From positions 1 through 57,193 of the forward strand of contig NZ_MUIO01000130.1 of assembly GCF_002087235.1 (NCBI RefSeq): DNA of 57,193 nucleotides. Reading direction: 5' to 3'. The notes under the pieces were generated by a model. That model was given only the letters and a program-made list of their open reading frames with translations. It did no database searches and was not told the origin of the DNA. The stretch comes from Pseudomonas floridensis. Lineage in GTDB: Bacteria > Pseudomonadota > Gammaproteobacteria > Pseudomonadales > Pseudomonadaceae. Numbering within the stretch: the stretch's first letter is position 1; every line of letters starts with the position of its first letter. A program made the position numbers and the translations under genes. Shown here piece after piece: positions 42,598 to 51,412 of this stretch.

Positions 42598-45500
42598 ATG
42601 AGTTCTTCACGCCTGGTCAGTATTGTCATCCCTGCTTACAAACCGACGTTCTTCGAGGCGGCGCTTGCCAGTGCCTTGCGTCAGAACCATGACGACATTG
42701 AAATCATCATCACCGATGACTGCCGGGATGACGGCATCAAGGATATCGTCGAAAAACTCAGGCCGGGCAGCCGCTGGCCCATTCACTACAGCCACAATGC
42801 AACGCCGCTGGGCGAGCCGCACAACATCGCGCTGGGCATATCCCTTGCGCGCGGCGATTACATCAAGTTTCTCTACGACGATGACCTCCTGCTTCCGGAC
42901 TGCGTGCGGCTGATGTTCGATGTGATGCACGACAGCCCCGACATCAGGATAGTCTCGGCGGCCCGCAGGCGAATCGATGCCAGCGGCGCTCAACTGGGCG
43001 ATACGATCTACACCGCCTACCCGTTCGGCAAGAACGTGGTAATCAATGGCCCGGAGCTGGTGTCCTTCCTCGCTCAGCACCCGATCAACTTCGTCGGCGA
43101 GCCGAGCGCGGTCATGTGCCGTCGCGAAGACCTGCTGGTCTTCGGGCAGGACATCATGTCGCTGCAACAGCAACTGATCTGGGGCCTGGGCGACCTGGCG
43201 ATTTACGCCAAGGTCCTGCGTCACGGCAATCTGGCGATGCTGGCCCGTCCGTTGTCCTGTTTCCGCGTGTCCGATCAGCAAAGCAGTGAGACCTTCAGGA
43301 AGAACCCCTCCCTGCCTATTGAGGGCCACGCGAACTTCAACCGCATTCCCGGCGAACTGGGCTGGGTGCGGCCCGACGCGCTCAATGGCACCGTCAGGAT
43401 CGCGCCTCTGAACCAGCGCGACACTGTTCAGGAGCTTGACCTGCGGGCCTTTTTCGACCGGAGGTCCGAAGCTACGGGCCGCAATACCCGTGTAGCCGCC
43501 TGGCTAAGCCACCGCAGACCGACGCCGCCGCAACACGCCTTGCTTCAAGCGCATCTGCAGCAATACAGCGGTGGACCCTCGGTCGGTATTGTGATTTCGG
43601 ATTTCACTCAGCAGCCCGAGAGCGTGCTGAGCACTTTACAAAGCCTGGCGTCCGATGCCCCTCTACTGGATAAACTCAAGGTATTCGTCCTCGCCGATTA
43701 CGACCGAGAAGAGCAGACGCCCCTGCAAGCCCAGTTGCCGTGGCGGGATGCCAGCGTGGAAACCCGTGCGACCGTCATCAATGACCTGATGCAGGAACAC
43801 GATCATGACTGGTGGATACTGATCGATGCCGGCGTGACCTTCACTCGCAGCGGCCTGCTGTGCGCCGCGATGAGAATGATTGAGGCGCCACAGGCCTGCG
43901 CAGTCTTCGGTGACGAGGTGACCCTGCATGCGCAGGCCGGAGCCACACTGGCCTTTCGCCCGGGCTTCAGCCTGGACTATCTGCTGGCCTGCCCATCGGC
44001 GACCAGCCGCAACTGGCTGTTCAATCGTGAAAAAACCCTGGCGGTGGGTGGTTTCGATCCCGGCCATGCGCACGCTATCGAACTCGACCTGATTCTGCGC
44101 ATGATCGAAGATTCAAGCTTTACCGAATTTGTGCATGCGCCTGAACCGCTGGTCATCTCGCCATTATGGAAGGCGCACGACAATTACGATCAGGCCCGTA
44201 CCGTGCAACGGCATCTGTACACGCGTGGCTACCCCGACAGCCAGGTCCATGCACTGGACTCGGGGGATTACCGGATCGAGTATGGCCACGCCGATCAGCC
44301 GATGGTCTCGATTATCGTCGCCTGCGAAGACCAGCTTTCGACAGTGCTGCCCTGCGTCGAAAGCATTCTGGAGAACACGACGTATCCGCGCTATGAAATC
44401 CTGATCTGCGACAACAACAGTCAGTCGGCGCAGACCACCGAATGGCTGAGCAACATCGAGTCAATGCAGTCGGAGCGGATCCGCGTGGTTCGCCACGAAC
44501 AAACGCTGGTCCCGTCAGCCCTGCTCAACTCCGCTGCACACCATGCGCAGGGTGATTACCTGTTGATGCTGGACGGCAATGCGTTGATCGTTCAGCAGGA
44601 CTGGCTTCAGCACCTGCTCAACCACGCATTGCGGCCTGAAGTAGGTGTCGTCGGCGCAAAAATCATTTCACCGCAAGGCCATGTCGTGAGCGCCGGAATC
44701 ATCGTGGGTCTCAACGGCACCGCTGCCGCCGTGACCGCCAATGACATCGCTGCCTCACCCTGCTACACGCAACGCCTGGAAACCGATCAGAATTACAGTG
44801 CCGTCAGCGGTACCTGCCTGATGATTCGCAAGTCGGTGCATGACGAAATACAAGGTCTGGACGAGCACCTGTTCCCGGTGTATTTCAATGATGTGGACCT
44901 CTGTCTGAGGGCCCGTAACGCCGGCCATCTGGTTGTGTGGACACCCCATGCCATTGTCGCGCTGCGCGAAACCGCCGCACGGGACGACGCCGATGCGCTG
45001 GACTTCGCCACACGCGCACTGTCCCACCGCTGGCTGCATTACATGGCCTGGGACCCGGCTTACAACATCAATCTGGCGCTGAGCGCCAGCTTCGTCCCTC
45101 AGAGCGACCCGGAATTGAGCTGGCGGCCATTGACCCACCGGCCGCTGCCTGTTGTCCTCGCTCAACCCTGTGATCACGGCGCTGCCGGCAATCGCATCAC
45201 GACCGCGCTGCAAAGCCTGCGTGACGAGCGCGATATAGACGGCATTCTCAGCCATGCACCGCTGTCGTTGATAGAGATCGCACGGCTCAGTCCCGATGCC
45301 GTTGTCATTCAAGGTCTGGCGGACCAAAACCTGGTGGCGCGCATCGATGCGATCAAGGACCACACCAATGCGCGAGTGATCTACGACCTGCCGCGCTACC
45401 CGGCTTACGCGGAAATCGACCAGACCGCCGCCCCGCTCGCGGCGGTGCAGGCGTCGTTGCAACACGATCTGGCCCGAGCAGACCTGATCACCGTTGCGAC

Positions 45501-46119
45501 CCAGGCACTGGCCGAGCTGCTTGGCGATTCACACCCCAACGTTCAGGTCGTCGAAACACGACTGGCAGCGAATGTCTGGGCGAATCTGAACGCTCCGCGC
45601 CAACTGCGGGCAAAGCCTCGCGTAGGCTGGGTGGGCATGCCGAGCGATCTGGGTGACCTGCTGACGCTGTCGGAAGTCATCAAGGCACTGGCAGACCGGG
45701 TCGAGTGGGTGATCATGGGGCCCTGCACACGCTGGCTGCGGCCTTACATTCATGAGCTGCGTGCGCCGATGGAAGGACCTTTGTTCCCGAAATTGCTGGC
45801 CGAGATGGATCTGGATCTGGTGCTGGTGCCTGCGGAGTCGAACCTCGTCAACCGCAGCAAAAGCCCGGTGGCCCTGCTGGAATTCGGTGCCTGTGGCTTC
45901 GCGGTAATTTGCAGTGACGTGCTGAGTGTGCCGCAAGACCTGCCGGTGACGCGTGTGAGCAACGAAACCAATGCCTGGATCCGTGCCATCGAAGAGCACA
46001 TAGCGCAGCCGGATACCTGTGCGCGCAGAGGCGATGCCTTGAGACAGGCCGTCGTCGAGCGCTGGATGCTCGACAGCGATCACCTGCAGACCTGGCGCAA
46101 TGCCTGGCTGGAAAGCTGA
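42598..46119 (+). CDS. vioT: Multi-domain glycosyltransferase, viosamine transferase (VioT)
   Basis: The 1173-residue protein has the same four-part order as Fgt2. An N-terminal family-2 domain (about 5-230) has VSIVIPAYKPTFFEAALASA and the acidic YDDDL. A middle domain has AFRPGFSLDYLLACP. A second family-2 domain (about 565-830) has VSIIVACEDQLSTVLPCVES and NDVDLCLRAR. A C-terminal GT-B-like domain (about 870-1170) has RVGWVGMPSDLGDLLTLSE and ALLEFGACGFAVICSD. In P. syringae vioT is required to add the modified viosamine to the rhamnose chain on flagellin. It lies 74 nt after the methyltransferase and ends in a hairpin shared with the convergent acyl-synthesis genes. Confidence 0.87.
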   Translation: MSSSRLVSIVIPAYKPTFFEAALASALRQNHDDIEIIITDDCRDDGIKDIVEKLRPGSRWPIHYSHNATPLGEPHNIALGISLARGDYIKFLYDDDLLLPDCVRLMFDVMHDSPDIRIVSAARRRIDASGAQLGDTIYTAYPFGKNVVINGPELVSFLAQHPINFVGEPSAVMCRREDLLVFGQDIMSLQQQLIWGLGDLAIYAKVLRHGNLAMLARPLSCFRVSDQQSSETFRKNPSLPIEGHANFNRIPGELGWVRPDALNGTVRIAPLNQRDTVQELDLRAFFDRRSEATGRNTRVAAWLSHRRPTPPQHALLQAHLQQYSGGPSVGIVISDFTQQPESVLSTLQSLASDAPLLDKLKVFVLADYDREEQTPLQAQLPWRDASVETRATVINDLMQEHDHDWWILIDAGVTFTRSGLLCAAMRMIEAPQACAVFGDEVTLHAQAGATLAFRPGFSLDYLLACPSATSRNWLFNREKTLAVGGFDPGHAHAIELDLILRMIEDSSFTEFVHAPEPLVISPLWKAHDNYDQARTVQRHLYTRGYPDSQVHALDSGDYRIEYGHADQPMVSIIVACEDQLSTVLPCVESILENTTYPRYEILICDNNSQSAQTTEWLSNIESMQSERIRVVRHEQTLVPSALLNSAAHHAQGDYLLMLDGNALIVQQDWLQHLLNHALRPEVGVVGAKIISPQGHVVSAGIIVGLNGTAAAVTANDIAASPCYTQRLETDQNYSAVSGTCLMIRKSVHDEIQGLDEHLFPVYFNDVDLCLRARNAGHLVVWTPHAIVALRETAARDDADALDFATRALSHRWLHYMAWDPAYNINLALSASFVPQSDPELSWRPLTHRPLPVVLAQPCDHGAAGNRITTALQSLRDERDIDGILSHAPLSLIEIARLSPDAVVIQGLADQNLVARIDAIKDHTNARVIYDLPRYPAYAEIDQTAAPLAAVQASLQHDLARADLITVATQALAELLGDSHPNVQVVETRLAANVWANLNAPRQLRAKPRVGWVGMPSDLGDLLTLSEVIKALADRVEWVIMGPCTRWLRPYIHELRAPMEGPLFPKLLAEMDLDLVLVPAESNLVNRSKSPVALLEFGACGFAVICSDVLSVPQDLPVTRVSNETNAWIRAIEEHIAQPDTCARRGDALRQAVVERWMLDSDHLQTWRNAWLES

Positions 46120-46144
46120 CCGGGAGCAGACTCAATCAGCACAC

Positions 46145-46171
46145 GCTCTGCGTCGGACAACGACGCAGAGC
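46145..46171. terminator. Bidirectional hairpin between convergent vioT and ketoacyl synthase genes
   Basis: A perfect 10-bp inverted repeat (GCTCTGCGTC / GACGCAGAGC) with a 7-nt loop lies in the 67-nt gap between the two gene ends. It has no clear T run, but the position supports termination for both strands. Confidence 0.7.
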
Positions 46172-46186
46172 AATGAAGTTATCCGG

Positions 46187-47203
46187 TTACCAGCGAATGA
46201 CGCACGCAGCCCACGAATAACCCACCCCGAACCCGACCGCCGCAAGCCGGTCGCCGCGCTTGAGTGCGCCCTTGTCCATGGATTCTTTCAAGGCAATGGG
46301 AATGGTGCAGGACACGGTGTTGCCGCAGTGCTGGAAGGCGGAAACGAACTTCTCGGCGGGCAGCTTCAAGCGTCGGCGCAAGGCGTCCAGCATGAAGTGG
46401 TTGGCTTGATGAAACACGAACAGATCCATGTCGGCGATGGCCAGTTCCTCATCGAACAGCGAAGCGAATAATGGCGGTACGCGCGTCATGGAGAACTCGA
46501 AGATGGCTGGGCCATTCATGTACAGGTTGGCGTCGGTACGTACGTTACCGTTGTCATCCTCGCGCGTTTCAGGCTGAGGATTCTGTGCCGAAGGCCTGCG
46601 TGCACCGCCGATCGGCACAATCAGATTCTCGGCCCCGGAACCGTCACTGCCATAGCGGAAGCGCTCCAGAAACGGCCCGTCCTCGGTGGCACTGAGCAGC
46701 GTCACCGCCGCTGCATCGCCGAACAGGGTGCGCACGCTCTTGTCCTGCGGATGGATGTAGCGGCTGTAGGTTTCCGCCGTGACCAGCAACACGTTGCGGC
46801 ATTGCCCGGACTCGATCAGCCCTTTGGCGATGCCCAGTCCATAGATGAAACCTGAGCAGCCCTGATTGAAATCGAAGGCGGCGCACGCGGTGGGCAATTG
46901 CAAGCGATGCTGCAGAATGCAGGCAGTGGCAGGCAGCACGTAGTCAGGGCTTTGCGTGCAATAGATCAGCGCATCGATATCGCTGCGCTGAATGTCGCCT
47001 TTGAGAAACAATTTCTCGCAGGCCCGGTAGGCCAGGTCGGACGCCGTTTCATCCTGGTCGATGATGTGCCGCTCGCCGATGCCGGTCTTGGAAAAGATTT
47101 TCTCGACATCCCACTCGGGAAATTCCCGCGCCAGCGTTTCGTTGTCCAGCGAATGAGCTGGCAGTTCATATTCTATGTCCACGATCCTGGCATAAGACTT
47201 CAT
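46187..47203 (-). CDS. Beta-ketoacyl-ACP synthase III homologue of the modified-viosamine cluster
   Basis: The 338-residue protein is a FabH-type condensing enzyme with an intact triad: Cys in DFNQGCSGFIYG, His in FVFHQANHFML and Asn in HCGNTVSCTIP. I start it at 47203 (MKSYARIVDIEYELPAHSL), with GGGG 8 nt upstream; the ATG at 47209 overlaps the acyltransferase stop but has poor ribosome spacing. It would make acetoacetyl-ACP from acetyl-CoA and malonyl units on the neighbouring acyl carrier protein, the first step to the 3-hydroxybutyryl group on viosamine. It is the last gene of a four-gene minus-strand operon. Confidence 0.87.
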   Translation of the reverse strand: MKSYARIVDIEYELPAHSLDNETLAREFPEWDVEKIFSKTGIGERHIIDQDETASDLAYRACEKLFLKGDIQRSDIDALIYCTQSPDYVLPATACILQHRLQLPTACAAFDFNQGCSGFIYGLGIAKGLIESGQCRNVLLVTAETYSRYIHPQDKSVRTLFGDAAAVTLLSATEDGPFLERFRYGSDGSGAENLIVPIGGARRPSAQNPQPETREDDNGNVRTDANLYMNGPAIFEFSMTRVPPLFASLFDEELAIADMDLFVFHQANHFMLDALRRRLKLPAEKFVSAFQHCGNTVSCTIPIALKESMDKGALKRGDRLAAVGFGVGYSWAACVIRW

Positions 47204-47208
47204 GAGCA

Positions 47209-47850
47209 TTACCCCGATATGCGTTTGGCAGGTACGCCGAATACTGTAGTGCCTGCGGCCACATTGCGTATCGCAACGCTGCCGGCTCCGACTACAGCGT
47301 GTTTGCCGACTCTGACTTTTGGCAGGACGCTGGCATGCGTGCCCATGAACACGCCCTCCTCCAGCACGACGCCGCCGGTGATGTCGCAATGTCCGCTCAG
47401 GGTCGTGAAGTCACCGATGTCAGCGTCGTGACCGATCAGACAACCGATGTTGAGGGTCACGAAGGCACCTACGCGCAGATCGACCGTGAGCACCGTCGAT
47501 GGGCAGATCACCGTGCCCTGCCCGATGACGACGTTTTCGCCCATGATCACCGAGGGGTGGATCAGGGTGAAAAACCTGGAGCCCCTGGCCAGCAGTTTTT
47601 CCACGACCAGCCGTTTGCCTTCCGGCTGGCCGATGGCGCACACCAGATAGTCTTCGGGCTTGGGCTCGTAGCCGTCCACCGTCGAAACCACCGGCGGATA
47701 GTGTTCGAAGCGCTCGGTCGAACCGGGACCGTCGTTGATGAATCCAGCGATGACCCAGCCCGGGTTCTGCTGCACCCAGTCTGTCAGCCAGGCATGCACT
47801 TCACGCCCGAAAGCGCCAGCGCCGACAATCAGCAAGCTGCGGGTATTCAT
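47209..47850 (-). CDS. vioB: PglD/NeuD-type sugar N-acyltransferase, dTDP-viosamine acyltransferase (VioB)
   Basis: The 213-residue enzyme has an N-terminal Rossmann-like sugar-nucleotide domain (about 1-85: LLIVGAGAFGREVHAWL) and a C-terminal left-handed beta-helix of hexapeptide repeats (about 95-210: VVIGQGTVICPSTVLTVDLRVGAFVTLN). The conserved catalytic histidine is in IGHDADIGDF (about residue 140). Relatives acylate the 4-amino group of nucleotide-linked sugars. In P. syringae vioB is needed for the acyl group on flagellin viosamine. In this context the donor is probably 3-hydroxybutyryl-ACP. The gene overlaps the reductase stop by 4 nt and the next gene start by a few nt. Confidence 0.85.
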   Translation of the reverse strand: MNTRSLLIVGAGAFGREVHAWLTDWVQQNPGWVIAGFINDGPGSTERFEHYPPVVSTVDGYEPKPEDYLVCAIGQPEGKRLVVEKLLARGSRFFTLIHPSVIMGENVVIGQGTVICPSTVLTVDLRVGAFVTLNIGCLIGHDADIGDFTTLSGHCDITGGVVLEEGVFMGTHASVLPKVRVGKHAVVGAGSVAIRNVAAGTTVFGVPAKRISG

Positions 47851-48608
47851 TGCGCCAGGTAACCTCCGTCAATGACCATCGACGTGCCGGTCACCCAGCG
47901 CGCAGCCGGGGACAGCAGATAATTGACCGCATAGGCGATGTCCATCGGTTCACCGAACCCCAGCGGGTGCTTCTGCTCGACGTCCTTCATGGCGTCACCG
48001 CCCACCCGCTCTTCAAGCGTGCGGGTCATCTCGGTTCTCACCACACCCGGCGCAATGGCGTTGACCCGTATGCCGTCTCTGGCCAGCTCGAGCGCTGCGG
48101 CGCGAACCATCGACTCAACCGCACCTTTGCTGGCGCAGTAGGCCATCAGCGATGGCTGGGCCGCCTGGGCCATCACCGATGAAAGCATCACGATGCTGGC
48201 ACCCTGAGCGAACACGCCCTTCTGTCGAAAGGCCTTGATCAACGAAAAGCCAGAGGTCACGTTCGTGGCAAACACGGTTTCCCATTGCTCGACCCCCAGC
48301 GCCCGGATCGGCAACGGCATCTGCACGCCGGCGGCATGCACCAGCCCATCAAAAGGTCCGTAAGTCTGGACAAGGTTACGCATCCAGCCCGGAACAGCCC
48401 GGCCATCGAGTAAATCGAAAGGCTCGACGCCGTGCTCCTCCCCCTTGAGCTGACGCCTCGTCGCTTCGAGCCGCTCGGTGTTCCTGGCCACAAGCACCAC
48501 CCGGGCACCCTGCTGACTCAACCAGATTGCGACCTGGCTGCCGATACCCGAAGAGGCCCCGGTGACCATGACTACTTTGCCGCTCAATGAAAAAGGACTA
48601 CTCACCAC
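47847..48608 (-). CDS. vioR: SDR-family 3-oxoacyl-ACP reductase (VioR)
   Basis: The 253-residue protein is a classical short-chain dehydrogenase: NAD(P)-binding TGASSGIG near residue 16, VHAAG, catalytic Ser in MLSSVMAQ and the YCASK motif (about residues 152-156). It resembles FabG and should reduce acetoacetyl-ACP to 3-hydroxybutyryl-ACP. In P. syringae the vioR product is a predicted 3-oxoacyl-ACP reductase required for the modified viosamine. The start is a GTG at 48608 with AGAGAGG 8 nt upstream. It lies between the acyl carrier protein gene and the acyltransferase gene, overlapping the latter by 4 nt. Confidence 0.85.
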   Translation of the reverse strand: MVSSPFSLSGKVVMVTGASSGIGSQVAIWLSQQGARVVLVARNTERLEATRRQLKGEEHGVEPFDLLDGRAVPGWMRNLVQTYGPFDGLVHAAGVQMPLPIRALGVEQWETVFATNVTSGFSLIKAFRQKGVFAQGASIVMLSSVMAQAAQPSLMAYCASKGAVESMVRAAALELARDGIRVNAIAPGVVRTEMTRTLEERVGGDAMKDVEQKHPLGFGEPMDIAYAVNYLLSPAARWVTGTSMVIDGGYLAQ

Positions 48609-48662
48609 CCAACGTTCCTCTCTTGAGGGCTGATGCCTGGGGCCTTGAACGCCCCTGACTGA

Positions 48663-48872
48663 TTAGTTTTCAGTGGCGAGACTGATGACGTCGTCGACGC
48701 TCTTGCACGCGTTGAGGCGGTTGGCCGGCAGGTTTTTGCCCAGATGTTCGTCCGCAAGCGACATGAATGTCAGGACCGCGATGGAATCCCAGTCAAGAGG
48801 CTGCCCCCTGCTCAGACTGCCTTCATCCGCTTCCATCGCTTCTTCGATCAGCCTGAGTACTTTGTCTTCCAT
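48663..48872 (-). CDS. Acyl carrier protein of the modified-viosamine cluster
   Basis: From the ATG at 48872 (MEDKVLRLIEEAMEADEG, GGAG 8 nt upstream) the product is a 69-residue acidic protein with the phosphopantetheine site DWDSIAVL (Ser about residue 29), where most acyl carrier proteins have DSL. It is the first gene of the operon with the reductase, acyltransferase and ketoacyl synthase, and is expected to carry the growing C4 acyl chain. A longer reading from 49040 lacks homology and would cover the promoter. A holo-ACP synthase would have to come from elsewhere in the genome. Confidence 0.86.
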   Translation of the reverse strand: MEDKVLRLIEEAMEADEGSLSRGQPLDWDSIAVLTFMSLADEHLGKNLPANRLNACKSVDDVISLATEN

Positions 48873-48946
48873 CTCTATGCTCCCGGACAGCCCGCTTTTT
48901 GGATTTGATTGCGCGCAGACGATCGCCTGCATCTGATAGCCAGTTA

Positions 48947-48961
48947 GCAATAATCGAACCA
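48947..48961 (-). promoter_or_regulatory. Putative sigma-54 promoter of the acyl-synthesis operon
   Basis: The minus strand reads TGGTTCGATTATTGC, preceded by T and followed by T. It keeps TTGG, TTGCT and GG-N10-GC, and its -24 box is identical to that of the flgF site (TGGTTC). Transcription would begin near 48936, ahead of the acyl carrier protein ATG at 48872. Confidence 0.65.
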
Positions 48962-49121
48962 AGCCATTGAACAGACGCAGACCCCGCAGATACGGGGCCG
49001 GATAAGGAAAACGGAAACTGATCGAAGGTGCGAAAGCCAAAAACCTGACGTTCCATCGACGTACAACCCGGCAGCGCGGCGACGCGTCGCGTCAATATAC
49101 TGCCCGGGTATCAGTCATTCT

Positions 49122-49814
49122 TTACGGCAAATAGATGCTGAACATCGCTCCGCCCAGCACGCCGCCGTTGGCGATTTCGATTCGCCCCTGAATGCCGTTG
49201 CGCACATGCAGCCGGGCTATGTGCGCGGCAAAGTACAAGCCCAGGCCGGTACTGCCGCTGCCTTGATTGATACCCTGCACGTACTCGGTCTGGCGCTCGA
49301 TCAGGTAATCCGGGTAACCGGGCCCGTCGTCGTTGATGGTGATCTTCAACTGCCCGTCGTCCTCACCGATACTGATCACCAATTGCTCGCGGGCAAAACC
49401 GATGGCGTTGACAATGATGTTGCCCACCACCGATCCGACCAGCTCCCGATCAAAAAAGCCCAGCGGGTTCACATCGTTGATATCCACACGCGCAGTAATG
49501 CTGCGACTGGCCAGCACTTCCTGATGATGGGCCAGTTGCGCTTCGATGAAATCGTCCAGTTCGTGGTAGTCCGGCCGCAAGGGCATCTGGTTGACGCCGA
49601 GCTTGTACAGCCCCAGCAACTGCACGAGCATGCCGTTGAGGTTGGCAAATTCGTACTCGATCACCCCATGTTCCGGGGTTTCGCGCTGCTGCGAGGGCAA
49701 TCTGGCCAGCCATTCGCTGTGCGCCTGGGTCAGCGTCGCCAGCGAGTTTTTCATGTCGTGCACGGTAGACGCGATCACCATGGAGAAATCGAGTCCCTGT
49801 TGCTCTTCGCTCAT
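49122..49814 (-). CDS. Cytoplasmic sensor histidine kinase without a sensor domain
   Basis: The 230-residue protein begins MSEEQQGLDFSMVIASTVHDMKNSL. The phospho-acceptor His is in STVHDMKNSLATL (about residue 19), so the dimerisation helix begins almost at the N-terminus and no input domain is present. The ATPase domain has N box VGNIIVNAIGFA, G1 DDGPGY and G2 GSTGLGL. It overlaps the stop of the response-regulator gene (ATGA), indicating a cognate pair. I do not recognise a named system. Location between the flagellin-sugar genes and housekeeping genes suggests, but does not show, a role in motility or surface behaviour. Confidence 0.85.
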   Translation of the reverse strand: MSEEQQGLDFSMVIASTVHDMKNSLATLTQAHSEWLARLPSQQRETPEHGVIEYEFANLNGMLVQLLGLYKLGVNQMPLRPDYHELDDFIEAQLAHHQEVLASRSITARVDINDVNPLGFFDRELVGSVVGNIIVNAIGFAREQLVISIGEDDGQLKITINDDGPGYPDYLIERQTEYVQGINQGSGSTGLGLYFAAHIARLHVRNGIQGRIEIANGGVLGGAMFSIYLP

Positions 49815-51412
49815 GCGCCAAACGCCCTTTCCCTGAGTTTCTGATAACGCTCGTAACGCGGATCGCTGTCCGGAATCATACCGACCATCTTCAGGCTGGC
49901 GCGGCACTCTTCAAGACCGGCCTGCCCCAGGTTCTGCCCTGGATGCAGCAACGACTGCGCCATGTTCAGCGCGATACTGATGTTCTTGGGTTGCAATGCC
50001 AGCGCACGACGGAAATGTTCCTGCGCCTCGGGCAGGTTGCCCGCCTTGTAGCTGCGTACACCCTGCAGGTTGAAATCGATGGCAATCTTGTTGGCGCCGA
50101 GAATCGCCGGATCGTCGGTCATGCTGGCCACGCTCTTCATGACCACCGGGTCGTCGCCATACACTTCGGCACAGTTTTTCAGCACGCCCGCGCCGGCTTC
50201 TTCCTGGCCCAGTTGCTTGAGCTGCGAGGCCACCATCAAGGCGGCGTCGGCGCTGAGAAACTGTTCCATGCCTTCCAGCCGGGCCATGGCCTGCTCGGTG
50301 AGCTTGGCGGCGGTTTCCGGATCCGAGTGCTGCAGGCTGGCGGCCTTCATCAGCCGCGTGCGCACCTGCAGCCCTTCATCGTTGGTGTGCTCTTTGGCCA
50401 CATCGCCCAGCGCGTTGTTGATTTCGACGCGCGTGCGGGCATCCAGCCCCTGATCGCCACCTTTGCTGATCAGAGCATGGGCCAGGCCAAGGTTGGTTTC
50501 AGGGTCCTTGAAACGCGAATGCGCGCCTTGCGAGACCGCCTGGCGATAGGCTTTGGAGGCGCTTTCGTAGTCTTCGTTATCCATTGCCAGCTTGCCCAGC
50601 AATTTCTGTCGGCGCACCGCCAGAGGCGACAGCCGCACGGCGTTTTCCAGCGCATGCTGCGCACGCTTGGCATCGCCGCGGGCTACCAGCACATCGGCAA
50701 GGCCATCGAACAACGCCGGCATGGTGGGAAAGGCTTTGATCGCCTGTTCGTACACAACCTCTGCTTCAGTCACCTTGCCGCGCTTGAGCAGCAGGCTGCC
50801 CAGGGCGGCGTAAGCCCAAGGCGTGGCGCGGTCGGCCAGAAGGGTCTTGAGGAATGCCTCCAGAGGCTCGTTCTGCTTCAGATCACGCAACGCGTCAGCC
50901 TTGTAGCGCAGGCACAACGGGGCGAAGCGCGGATCCTGCTCGATCAGCTTGTTGCAGGCCGCCAGCACCTCGGCCGGCTTGCGACGGTCCAGCGCCTGCA
51001 GGATCGGCTTGAGCAGGTTTTTGCGCTGCACCAGCTTTTCCAGACGCTGGGCCAGACCGGCACGGTTGAACGGCTTGGTCAGGTAGCCGTCGGGCTCCCA
51101 CTCCAGCGCACTCATGACCATGGCCTGACTGTTCTCGGCGGTGACCATGATGAACACGCTTTCATGACTCAGCAGGCGCTCGACCATCAGGTCTTCCAAC
51201 ACTTGCTGGCCGTTCTTGCGGCCATCGCCCAGATTGAAATCATGCAGCACGAAGTCGTAACGTTTTTGCGAGCACATGCGCAGGGCCTGCTCGCCGGTGT
51301 CGGCGGTGTCCACTTCCTTGACGCCCAGCTCACGCAGCATCGACCGCACCGAACTGCGGAAGTCGGAGAAGTCATCAACGATAAGAAAGCTTTTTTGGTT
51401 GTACGCCAGCAT
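49811..51412 (-). CDS. Response regulator with a C-terminal TPR region
   Basis: From the ATG at 51412 (MLAYNQKSFLIVDDFSDFRSS) this is a 533-residue protein. The receiver domain (about 1-125) has acidic DD, phospho-acceptor Asp in FVLHDFNLGDG, Thr in MVTAENS and Lys in LTKPF. The rest is a long array of tetratricopeptide-like helices (about 150-520: PWAYAALGSLLLKRGKVTEAEVVYEQAI, LPEAQEHFRRALALQPKNISIALNMAQ). No DNA-binding or enzymatic output is visible, so signalling probably works through protein contacts. It is translationally coupled to the histidine kinase. I cannot give a gene symbol. Confidence 0.86.
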   Translation of the reverse strand: MLAYNQKSFLIVDDFSDFRSSVRSMLRELGVKEVDTADTGEQALRMCSQKRYDFVLHDFNLGDGRKNGQQVLEDLMVERLLSHESVFIMVTAENSQAMVMSALEWEPDGYLTKPFNRAGLAQRLEKLVQRKNLLKPILQALDRRKPAEVLAACNKLIEQDPRFAPLCLRYKADALRDLKQNEPLEAFLKTLLADRATPWAYAALGSLLLKRGKVTEAEVVYEQAIKAFPTMPALFDGLADVLVARGDAKRAQHALENAVRLSPLAVRRQKLLGKLAMDNEDYESASKAYRQAVSQGAHSRFKDPETNLGLAHALISKGGDQGLDARTRVEINNALGDVAKEHTNDEGLQVRTRLMKAASLQHSDPETAAKLTEQAMARLEGMEQFLSADAALMVASQLKQLGQEEAGAGVLKNCAEVYGDDPVVMKSVASMTDDPAILGANKIAIDFNLQGVRSYKAGNLPEAQEHFRRALALQPKNISIALNMAQSLLHPGQNLGQAGLEECRASLKMVGMIPDSDPRYERYQKLRERAFGA

